A DNA stretch of 64,000 nt. Origin: an uncultured Oscillospiraceae bacterium. GTDB taxonomy: Bacteria > Bacillota > Clostridia > Oscillospirales > Ruminococcaceae. Both the position numbers and the translations under genes were made by a program. The DNA is taken from assembly GCA_910589145.1 (NCBI GenBank), contig CAJUSD010000012.1:21291-85290 (forward strand), written 5' to 3'. Each line of letters opens with the position of its first letter. The first letter of the stretch is position 1. Below are positions 57,168 through 64,000 of the stretch, in pieces. The notes below the pieces were generated by a model that was given only the letters and a program-made list of their open reading frames with translations, made no database searches and was not told the DNA's origin.

Positions 57168-58727
57168 ATGATGAAAAGGATTTTAGCATCTATACTGGCT
57201 GTAGCGGCCTGTACTGCGGCATTAACGGGCTGTTCTTCCAGCAGTCCCAGCAATTCTGTCAGCACTCCCACTCCTTCCTCTGGCGGAAATACCTCAGCCG
57301 GTACTTCCAATTCCGCTCAACCGCCGTCCTCGTCTGCTGTGTCCACATCAGAACCTGTAGAATTATCCCTGTGCATGAGCCAAATTCGCTGGGGTGTGAG
57401 TGTAGACGATGGGCATATGCAAAAATTTACTGAACAATTAGAAAAATCCACCAACACAAAAATTGAAATGATTGCCCCAACCCACAACGACTATATGGAA
57501 AAGCTGAACGTTCTCCTTGCTTCTGGGGATTACCCCGACATATTTATACCTCAACAGGCGTGGGATTATGTAGGGCAGTTTGCGAATCGCGGCTATTTAA
57601 TCCCTCTGACCAAATATATCAATGATGATGCAAGGTTTGCAGCAGCTAAGACCACTGATCTTACCATGTACCAGTCTGGTGATGATATATATGGGCTTCC
57701 TTTGGGAAAGGGCAATACAAAAATTTTCTGGTTCCGTAAAGACATGGTTGACAAATACAGTATGAACATCAAGGATTCCATGACTACCGATGAATTTATT
57801 GCCGAGCTGTCAAAGGTAGACAAATCAGAAACCATTCCCTTCTCCTTCCCGAAACATATCATTAACTTCCAGATATTTTATAATGCCTTTGGTGCATATG
57901 GCGGTATTTTAACTGATGCAAACGGCGTTTATTATGATGGTATCCAAACCCAAGAAATGAAAGACGCTTTTGCCTTTATTAAATCTCTGTACGACCAGGG
58001 CCTGATGGATTCCGAGTTTATCACCAACGAAAACTCTAATATGCGCGAAAAAATTTATACTGGTAAAACCGCTTCTGATGTTGATTATTATGGGCGGTAT
58101 CTGAACTACTGCCAATCCTCCGAGTCAGTAGAAAAGGCGACAGACTTCATCCCCTGCTTTACTCTGGTTGGCCCTAATGGGACTTCCGGCAACCTGAACG
58201 AATCTGGCAACGAGGCTGCCTGCATTTCTGTCAAATGCAAAAACCCTGATGCTGCTATGGATGTTCTTTATTGTCTATTCTTTACAGAAGAAGGCCGTAT
58301 GTTGTATACCACTGGTGTAGAAGGCGTCCATTATGATATTAAGGATGGCGTTTTGACCCCCAGGGAAGATGCCGCTGCTGCTGGTTATACAGTCAATGTC
58401 AGCGATGTAAGCGCCGGCTGGCCTAATATTGATGTAGCTGCCCTCCCCTTTAGTTTTGAAGGCGTTACCCCTGAGACTTTGAAAAAGAACAATGATTACA
58501 TCAATAAGGCCCTTTCTCCGGAATATGTAGGCCCAATTGTGAAGATCCCAATGGGAAAATCCACACTGTATGATGAAAATGTCGCTACTTATACCTCTAA
58601 TCTGTATGAAATGGCTACAAAAATTGTCCTTGGTTCCCAGACCATTGATGAAGCCTATTCAGATTATGAAAAATTTTGGAAAAGCATCCAGGGCGACAAA
58701 ATGCTTGATGAACTCAATGGGAAATAA
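57168..58727 (+). CDS. Extracellular sugar-binding lipoprotein (LplA type)
   Basis: A 519-residue solute-binding protein. The signal peptide KRILASILAVAACTAALTGC ends in a lipobox with Cys22, followed by a Ser/Pro/Thr-rich tether. The mature part has the family-1 binding-protein pattern (LNVLLASGDYPDIFIPQQAW, KSLYDQGLMDSEFITNENSN). ATG 57168 is preferred because AAAGGAA lies eight bases before it. It is part of the operon with the two permeases; the ligand is probably a plant or host oligosaccharide, not determined. Confidence 0.92.
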   Translation: MMKRILASILAVAACTAALTGCSSSSPSNSVSTPTPSSGGNTSAGTSNSAQPPSSSAVSTSEPVELSLCMSQIRWGVSVDDGHMQKFTEQLEKSTNTKIEMIAPTHNDYMEKLNVLLASGDYPDIFIPQQAWDYVGQFANRGYLIPLTKYINDDARFAAAKTTDLTMYQSGDDIYGLPLGKGNTKIFWFRKDMVDKYSMNIKDSMTTDEFIAELSKVDKSETIPFSFPKHIINFQIFYNAFGAYGGILTDANGVYYDGIQTQEMKDAFAFIKSLYDQGLMDSEFITNENSNMREKIYTGKTASDVDYYGRYLNYCQSSESVEKATDFIPCFTLVGPNGTSGNLNESGNEAACISVKCKNPDAAMDVLYCLFFTEEGRMLYTTGVEGVHYDIKDGVLTPREDAAAAGYTVNVSDVSAGWPNIDVAALPFSFEGVTPETLKKNNDYINKALSPEYVGPIVKIPMGKSTLYDENVATYTSNLYEMATKIVLGSQTIDEAYSDYEKFWKSIQGDKMLDELNGK

Positions 58728-58831
58728 ATCCATATAATAGCTGTCCCTGGAAAATAGACTGTAAAAATGATAAAATAGATAGATGGTCATATATTTACAG
58801 TTTGATTAAGCGTGCTTGGCAGACAGTTGAA

Positions 58832-58886
58832 AGCCTACCCCGGAATGGTCGAAGCAAAACCTGCATGGATCATTTTGGGATAGGCT
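58832..58886. mobile_element. MITE family 1 relic
   Basis: AGCCTACCCCGGAATG at the left and CATTTTGGGATAGGCT at the right; the latter is exactly the family 1 end. The interior is mostly deleted. Confidence 0.65.
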
Positions 58887-58949
58887 GTCAGCATAGAAGG
58901 ATTTCAAACTTCAGAATTGCCTTTTCCTGAATGAATGGAGGAAACGCTT

Positions 58950-60767
58950 ATGTTAAAATTCAGGGCTCCTTTACATTTTCCGCGCTGTACTACAGGGCTG
59001 CAAAGGCTGATGGCGCTTCTTGCAGCAGTGGCTGTCCTTTTGTCGCTCTTTTTCGGTGCAGTATTTGCCTATCTGAACCGCCAGGATATTTATCAAACCG
59101 TGGGAATGGAAATGGAATACGATGTTCAGAGGGTAAGCAGCAATATGGATGCACAGTTGGACAACATCCAAAGCATTTTTGACGAACTCCTTAATGACGA
59201 TTTTTTGCAGCGTTATGCCTCGAACATATTCGATACCAGCCCCTTTCAGCTTATGGATTTTAATAAACGGCTTCAATCAATGGCAAACCGCAACCATTTT
59301 ATTGATACAATTGACGTTTTCATTGACCGGCAGGGGGTATTGTTCACCAGTGACAGCGGTCCTACGGAGCACTTAGATCCTCGTACAAAAGAGTACCTTC
59401 GCCAGAGCATGGAAAACTCCAAGGGACTTTCCATTACCAGGGATTACCGCCTGAATCTTTATTATTGGCTGTTCAGGCCACAAAGCCATATAACGTTTAC
59501 CTTTCCTGTTTATAAGCTTTATGGCGGAAAGGGGGAAACCGTCGGCTTGGTCGCAATAAGCGTAAGGGAATCGTCCCTTTTAAAGCTGATGGGAAATGAG
59601 GATGGCAGATACCGCCTGCTTTTAAATCAGAAAGGGGAGGTTTTTCTGACCAACGGGGTAGAGGGGGATTGTTTTCCTGACCAGGGTGAAAGTTTTGCAG
59701 TGGAACTTTCCCAGGATAAACGGGTTTTCCAGGCTAAGGCATATGGGGAAAAACAACTTTTGGCATACTCCTTCATTTCTTATGCTGATTGGACGCTGGT
59801 TGTGATGACTCCCCTTTCCCATTTAACCGGGAATGCAGGTTCTTTAAGCCGCTATGCCTTTTTTCTGGTTCTGCTTAATGCGCTTTTGCTGTTAGCAGGG
59901 GAAATTCTGATTATGCGGCATATTTCCAACCGAATACAGCCCCTTGTGCAGATGATGGAAAATGTAGAGCATGGCAGCGGTCAGACGGAACCGGTAGAAA
60001 AAATACAGGATGAGTTTTCCTATCTGTTTGATTCCTTCCATGTTATGCAGCAAAGAATCAAACAGCAATTTAATGAAATATACCATTTGAGCCTGCTTCA
60101 AAAAGAAGCCAATCTCAATTTAATGCACGAACAAGTTAAACCCCACTTTATCTATAACATTTTCTATAATATGAATTGGATGCTCCAGCTAAAAAAATAT
60201 GATAAGTTGGAGGACATGGTTGAAGCGGTAGCGGATTTCTTTAAAAAGTCCCTGAATAATGGAAAGCCGCTTATTTCTATCAAGGACGAAGCGCATATGC
60301 TGGAAAGCTATATTACAATTCAGCATATGAGGTTTGGCGACCGGTTCCAGACAAAGTTAGAAATTCAGCCGGAACTAATGGAAATTCATATTTTAGGCCA
60401 TTTAATCCAGCCATTGGTGGAAAATGCTATCCATTATGGGGTCGAACCGCTTACCTGTCAGGGGCTTGTAATTATAAGGGGATATCTTTCCGGGGAACGG
60501 TTAATTTTTGAAGTGGAGGACAATGGGGTAGGAATAGAACCTGATATGCTTCTGGACATCAGACGCACCCTTTCCAAAGCGCAGACTGACACAGGAAGGT
60601 ACTTTGCTTTAAATAATGTACATCAAAGAATACAAATACTTTACGGAGAGGCTTACGGGCTGGAAGTAGAAAGCGAGGTGGGAAAGGGTACTCTTGTGCG
60701 AATCAGACTTCCCAAAACGCCGCCGAAAAATGGAATATCCTCCGGCATTGGATTGGAGGGAAAATAA
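58950..60767 (+). CDS. YesM-type sensor histidine kinase
   Basis: A 605-residue membrane kinase. First membrane helix at about residues 20-42, a large extracellular sensor domain, second helix near residue 290-315 (YAFFLVLLNALLLLAGEILI), HAMP, then the His_kinase domain with the phosphorylated His in EQVKPHFIYNIFYNMNW (about residue 399) and HATPase motifs LVENAIHYGV and VEDNGVGIEPD. ATG 58950 is preferred since the GGAGG before it sits ideally. It should sense a sugar or its binding protein and signal to the next gene. Confidence 0.92.
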   Translation: MLKFRAPLHFPRCTTGLQRLMALLAAVAVLLSLFFGAVFAYLNRQDIYQTVGMEMEYDVQRVSSNMDAQLDNIQSIFDELLNDDFLQRYASNIFDTSPFQLMDFNKRLQSMANRNHFIDTIDVFIDRQGVLFTSDSGPTEHLDPRTKEYLRQSMENSKGLSITRDYRLNLYYWLFRPQSHITFTFPVYKLYGGKGETVGLVAISVRESSLLKLMGNEDGRYRLLLNQKGEVFLTNGVEGDCFPDQGESFAVELSQDKRVFQAKAYGEKQLLAYSFISYADWTLVVMTPLSHLTGNAGSLSRYAFFLVLLNALLLLAGEILIMRHISNRIQPLVQMMENVEHGSGQTEPVEKIQDEFSYLFDSFHVMQQRIKQQFNEIYHLSLLQKEANLNLMHEQVKPHFIYNIFYNMNWMLQLKKYDKLEDMVEAVADFFKKSLNNGKPLISIKDEAHMLESYITIQHMRFGDRFQTKLEIQPELMEIHILGHLIQPLVENAIHYGVEPLTCQGLVIIRGYLSGERLIFEVEDNGVGIEPDMLLDIRRTLSKAQTDTGRYFALNNVHQRIQILYGEAYGLEVESEVGKGTLVRIRLPKTPPKNGISSGIGLEGK

Positions 60768-61538
60768 GTGTATAAACTGATGATTGCAGACGACGAACCA
60801 ATCGTAGTAGAAGGGATCCGAGATGGAATCGACTGGAAACAATATGGAATAGAAGTTGTTGGATGCGCTTATAACGGTGCAGAGGCAGAAGAACTATGCA
60901 GGAAAAAAATTCCCGACATCATTATAACAGATATCAAAATGCCGGGGATAGATGGGCTGGACTTCCTTTCCAGTGTGCGGCATATTGTTCCACACGCCCG
61001 CTTTATTATCGTCAGCGCTTTTGAATTGTTTTCCTACGCACAGACTGCCATTGAATTGAACGTACAGGCATATCTGGTGAAACCAGTTCGGAGTTCAGTC
61101 ATTGTTAATACGGTTTTGCAGGCTGTGCAGAGCATCCAAAACGACCGGAACCATCCCAATTTTCAACTGCCTGCCGAACAGGAGGAGGCTGCTGGATATG
61201 ATATGGTGGAAAGGGCCAAGGGCTACATTGACGTGCATATTTATCAGGATATTTCTTTGGGGGATGTTGCAGAATACGTAAATCTCAGCCCTTCCTATTT
61301 CAGCAGGCTTTTTAAAAAGGAAACAGGCATACCCTTTGTAGATTATGTAAAGGTATGCAAAACCCAAAAGGCAAAGATACTCCTCACTACTACCAATAAA
61401 AAGGTATATGAGATTGCACGGGATTTAGGATATCAAAGTATCCGGTATTTTATTGCAATCTTTAAAGCCTGTCAAGGGGAAACACCCCAGACATATAGAA
61501 TCAGGCATCTGAAAAAGGCAAAGGAAACAGACAGCTAG
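60768..61538 (+). CDS. YesN-type response regulator (REC plus AraC HTH)
   Basis: A 256-residue regulator. The receiver has ADDEPIVVEG, phosphoacceptor Asp55 in IIITDIKMPGIDG and Lys in YLVKPVRSS. The C-terminal AraC domain has ISLGDVAEYVNLSPSYFSRL and KVYEIARDLGYQSIRYFIAI. GTG start 60768, directly after the kinase stop. With YesM partners it usually activates the adjacent sugar-import and hydrolase genes, here probably 55261-58727 and 61588-63384. Confidence 0.93.
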   Translation: MYKLMIADDEPIVVEGIRDGIDWKQYGIEVVGCAYNGAEAEELCRKKIPDIIITDIKMPGIDGLDFLSSVRHIVPHARFIIVSAFELFSYAQTAIELNVQAYLVKPVRSSVIVNTVLQAVQSIQNDRNHPNFQLPAEQEEAAGYDMVERAKGYIDVHIYQDISLGDVAEYVNLSPSYFSRLFKKETGIPFVDYVKVCKTQKAKILLTTTNKKVYEIARDLGYQSIRYFIAIFKACQGETPQTYRIRHLKKAKETDS

Positions 61539-61587
61539 GGATTATGTTTATGAACGGTCCCGCAATAACATTTTAGGAGGATGCACC

Positions 61588-63384
61588 ATGAAGGAAGAAA
61601 TGAAACGCCCGGAAAAAATCATCTGCAATTATATGATGCAGGAGCCAAAGGATATGCAGGAATTTGAACAGGCGGCTGTCCGTGCCAGATCAATTGGCGC
61701 AACCCATGTAATTGTAAGCCGCCTGACCCGCAGCCGCTGGATATGGGAGCAGGATAAAACTGATCCATATCCCAACTGGCTGATGGCCCATTCTCCTTTG
61801 TTTAAGCTGGTCTGCCCGCCTGCCCTGGAAAAATACCTTCCTGTCAATTATATCGACGAATGTTTTTCCCTGCTCTGCGCCCGCTGTGAAGTATTGAAAA
61901 AGTATGGGTTAAAAGGGGCACTGTTTAGCAACGAACCATTCTGGCTGCCAGAAGCAGTATTCCGGGATCACCCTTCCTGGCGCGGAACACGTCTGGATCA
62001 TCCGCGCCGGGCAAAGGCTCCCTATTACAGCCCTTGTGTAGACAATCCAGAAGTATTGGCGCTGTACAAATACGCTATGAAGGAGTTATGCGCTAAGACT
62101 GGAATCGACTTTTTCCTCTTTAAATCTAATGATGCAGGCGGCGGCCTTTGCTGGAGCAGCGGGACATATGTAGGCCCTAACGGGCCGGAAAGCTGCCGGG
62201 AACGTTCCATGAGCGAACGGGTTTGTGGTTTTGTGGAGACTTTCGCACAAGGAGCACGTGAGGGCGGAGTTGACCCTGTTATTCACTTTAGTACAAAGAT
62301 TGGTTTTAAGGCAGAGGAAACAGAAGTCAGCGTTGCATGGCATGAGCTGCGCGATCCTTCGCTGATTATTAACGACAGGGATAAAAATGGGGAAATGCCA
62401 ATGATCTCCGGGGAGATGGACGTTCACCCCAGCATTAAAGGAATCCCCCATATTTTCCGTACAGCACGTTTCCTTGAAAAAGCGGCGTCCTCTGGCAAGA
62501 AAATCATGGTAGTGGATATTACAAAGACAGATTTGGATGAAAAACTCGCCTATTTAAAGCGCGCCTTGGTTGCTCCTACTCGCAGCATTCTGCAGCAGTT
62601 CCAGCTTGCTGCAGAAGCAGCGGCAGAATTGGTAGGAAAGGAATATGCGGAAAAGTTGGTAGACGCTTGGCAGTATATCCACGAGGGAGAGGAACATTTT
62701 TCACACAGCGGGCTGGATATCTTGATGTATGGATGCATCCATCAGCGCTGGATTAACCGTCCTTTTGTGCTGTTCCCGGAAGAACTGACCGAAGAGGAAA
62801 GGGCATATTACCGGCCTTTCCAATTCCAGGCACTGGATGAAAAACACGCCAATGATTTGCTGGATATGCAGAATATTGAATGTGTACGCGGTTTTTCTGC
62901 ATCTTTCCTGTTGTCGGAAACTGTCCGCCAAGCTTCGTCTTCTTTCCGAAAAGCGATTGCAGTGTTAGAGGAAATACGCAGGGAAGTTGAGGGGCAAATT
63001 TCTGAAAAACTTTCAATGGTTGTACGCCGTCTGGAAGTATATATCTGCCTGATGACTACCTGTGTAAATGCCTCCAGGTTCCAAACTTTGGCGGACAGTA
63101 TTGATTTTGAAGCAATTCCCGCTTTGAACTGCCAATGGCCTACCCGAAATGATCCCCGCATAGAGCAGTACCAAAACATCACCAGAAGTGAGATAGACAA
63201 CGCCTATCGTTTGGCTGATTTGATAGAAGGCCACGAAAAAGAATTGCTTCAGGTTACAGAACCAGAAGAAGAGGATGTCTTTGTTCTCAGCCGGAATATT
63301 GCCGAACAGGTTCGCAGGAAAGCGGAAATTATGCTGGATCATCAGTTAGACGGCAACCGTGTATTTGAACGCCATAATATTTGA
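61588..63384 (+). CDS. Unassigned glycosidase-like protein
   Basis: A 598-residue protein not recognised as a named family. The N-terminal part looks like a TIM barrel: ARSIGATHVIVSRLTRSRWI, LKGALFSNEPFWLPEAVFRD with an Asn-Glu pair typical of retaining glycosidases, DFFLFKSNDAGGGLCWSSG and DPVIHFSTKIGFKA. The C-terminal half is mostly helical. No signal peptide. TTTTAGGAGGATGCACC precedes ATG 61588. Placed 50 bp after the response regulator and in line with a sugar importer, it probably processes the imported sugar, for example a uronate or N-acetyl sugar, but this is context only. Confidence 0.7.
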   Translation: MKEEMKRPEKIICNYMMQEPKDMQEFEQAAVRARSIGATHVIVSRLTRSRWIWEQDKTDPYPNWLMAHSPLFKLVCPPALEKYLPVNYIDECFSLLCARCEVLKKYGLKGALFSNEPFWLPEAVFRDHPSWRGTRLDHPRRAKAPYYSPCVDNPEVLALYKYAMKELCAKTGIDFFLFKSNDAGGGLCWSSGTYVGPNGPESCRERSMSERVCGFVETFAQGAREGGVDPVIHFSTKIGFKAEETEVSVAWHELRDPSLIINDRDKNGEMPMISGEMDVHPSIKGIPHIFRTARFLEKAASSGKKIMVVDITKTDLDEKLAYLKRALVAPTRSILQQFQLAAEAAAELVGKEYAEKLVDAWQYIHEGEEHFSHSGLDILMYGCIHQRWINRPFVLFPEELTEEERAYYRPFQFQALDEKHANDLLDMQNIECVRGFSASFLLSETVRQASSSFRKAIAVLEEIRREVEGQISEKLSMVVRRLEVYICLMTTCVNASRFQTLADSIDFEAIPALNCQWPTRNDPRIEQYQNITRSEIDNAYRLADLIEGHEKELLQVTEPEEEDVFVLSRNIAEQVRRKAEIMLDHQLDGNRVFERHNI

Positions 63385-63440
63385 TGTAAAGCAGAATTGG
63401 ATGTTTTACTTATCCGGTAAAGAATTTAGCCCAGAGATAT

Positions 63441-63491
63441 AAAACAGCAGCAGTGCTTTTCCCTAATATGGATCAGCACTGCTGCTGTTTT
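63441..63491 (+). terminator. Terminator of the sugar locus
   Basis: AACAGCAGCAGTGCT pairs perfectly with AGCACTGCTGCTGTT, followed by TTAC. Confidence 0.85.
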
Positions 63492-63748
63492 ACTGTAGTT
63501 CCTGTTCCAAAGGCGCGTTGGAAAATTCTAATATAAAAATCCCTAATCCATCACATAACTTTTTGACTGTTAAAACAGATAAATCTTTCTGTGTATCGTC
63601 CATCATACTGTATACAGTTGATGGGGCTACATCTGATACTCATTATATATAATTGTTGAGATTGCTGTATGACTGCCTGTTTAATGCGAATAATTGTTTC
63701 GCGTTTGTTCAAAATGATTTCCAATAAACATATGCCCCACACAATCAT
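63490..63748 (-). pseudogene. XRE-family HTH regulator with a frameshift
   Basis: One minus-strand frame gives RIKQAVIQQSQQLYIMS. A second frame continues SDVAPSTVYSMMDDTQKDLS, VLTVKKLCDGLGIFILEFSN, APLEQELQ and stops at 63490. Together they form the helix-turn-helix and C-terminal helix of small XRE regulators (pattern VAPSTVYxIMN...VTIKKLCDGLGI). A single shift near 63636 and stop codons upstream in the second frame show it is broken. The first helix is also atypical. Confidence 0.6.
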
Positions 63749-64000
63749 TTATCTGTTTATACGTGTGAAATCAATACAACCGTCTCCACATGTGTCGTCA
63801 CTATGATGGGAACACGTCGTTTCCGCCTTGTCGGTAGGATGGGAACACAAACCGGCAGCCTGCTTTGCGGTCTTGCTGTTCTTGCGCGGCGGCTTAAAGG
63901 TTGTTCCATCCATGTGACTTTGGAAACCTGTCTTGTAAATGAATGTCAGCTTGGCCGGGTCTTTGCGGCCTTCTTCATCATACCCCCCAACGATCACTTT
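63749..64000 (-). CDS. C-terminal end of an unidentified protein (cut by window)
   Basis: An open frame enters from the right edge and ends at 63749 (at least 83 residues). It reads VGGYDEEGRKDPAKLTF near the edge and ends in a Cys/His-rich tail (GLCSHPTDKAETTCSHHSDD, TCGDGCIDFTRINR). The GC and codon pattern (AAG, CTG, GCC) differ from the neighbouring sugar locus. Not recognised; a mobile-element protein is possible given the composition and the adjacent broken regulator. Confidence 0.5.
   Translation of the reverse strand, partial: KVIVGGYDEEGRKDPAKLTFIYKTGFQSHMDGTTFKPPRKNSKTAKQAAGLCSHPTDKAETTCSHHSDDTCGDGCIDFTRINR

Noticed and set aside
63551..63748. 65-codon minus-strand frame as an intact gene
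   Set aside because: It gives only the front part of an XRE regulator; the rest is in another frame, so it is listed as a pseudogene.

Overview
The window is a stretch of low-to-mid GC Firmicutes chromosome. The gene content fits an anaerobic, spore-forming Clostridia, most likely Oscillospirales/Ruminococcaceae of the gut type. Evidence: strong AGGAGG ribosome binding sites, T-box leaders on pheST and leuCD, a RicT/PstA/HolB cluster, reverse rubrerythrin, a 2[4Fe-4S] ferredoxin, a PPi-type phosphofructokinase, a LplB/YtcP-type sugar transporter with a YesM/YesN-type two-component system, and a candidate sigma-G promoter. Species cannot be fixed from the sequence alone.

Layout. 1-2.7 kb: 5' end of a gyrB/parE-like gene, an autorepressed sdpR-sdpI pair behind a perfect 34-bp operator, and galE. 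2.9-7.2 kb: pyk, asnS, PPi-phosphofructokinase. 7.8-14.1 kb: secD-secF, purB, an aspartate-type aminotransferase and a small ferredoxin, all on the minus strand. 14.2-18.7 kb: esterase, HAD phosphatase, DUF1385 membrane protein, prmC, trmB. 18.8-25.4 kb: queG-like gene, pstA-holB-ricT, HAD phosphatase, DUF3842, ilvE. 25.9-27.1 kb: an orphan receiver protein and four tRNA genes (Gly, Arg, His, Gln). 27.3-31.9 kb: HAD, recA-recX-rimO-pgsA. 32.3-41.3 kb: tag, a solitary phage-tail-like gene, T-box-controlled pheS-pheT, glnS. 42.0-50.7 kb: zinc-ribbon protein, WYL regulator, then a visibly GC-richer block (carbohydrate esterase, Mef-like efflux pump behind a leader-peptide attenuator, CPT-like kinase, large glycoside hydrolase, methyltransferase). 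50.8-55.0 kb: a decayed toxin-antitoxin remnant, rubrerythrin, a 41-residue Asn/Gln-rich protein, leuC and leuD separated by inserted repeats, with a Leu T-box. 55.2-63.4 kb: carbohydrate ABC transporter (two permeases, lipoprotein), histidine kinase, AraC-type response regulator and an unassigned glycosidase-like protein. The end holds a frameshifted XRE regulator and the 3' part of an unidentified gene.

How the genes work together. Most of the window is housekeeping: translation (asnS, pheST, glnS, tRNAs, prmC, trmB, rimO), secretion (secDF), recombination (recA, recX), glycolysis (pyk, pfp) and branched-chain amino acids (ilvE, leuCD). Two regions look like accessory carbohydrate loci: 43.5-50.0 kb and 55.2-63.4 kb.

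The most unusual feature lies between the genes. About a dozen copies of an interspersed, modular repeat occupy intergenic gaps. Their hairpin modules co-vary between copies, and short arm-3nt-arm palindromes (several with a CAGC-N3-GCTG core) are present in one copy and missing from the same place in another. At least two further families of small terminal-inverted-repeat elements (MITE-like) are also present; one block of them splits leuC from leuD.
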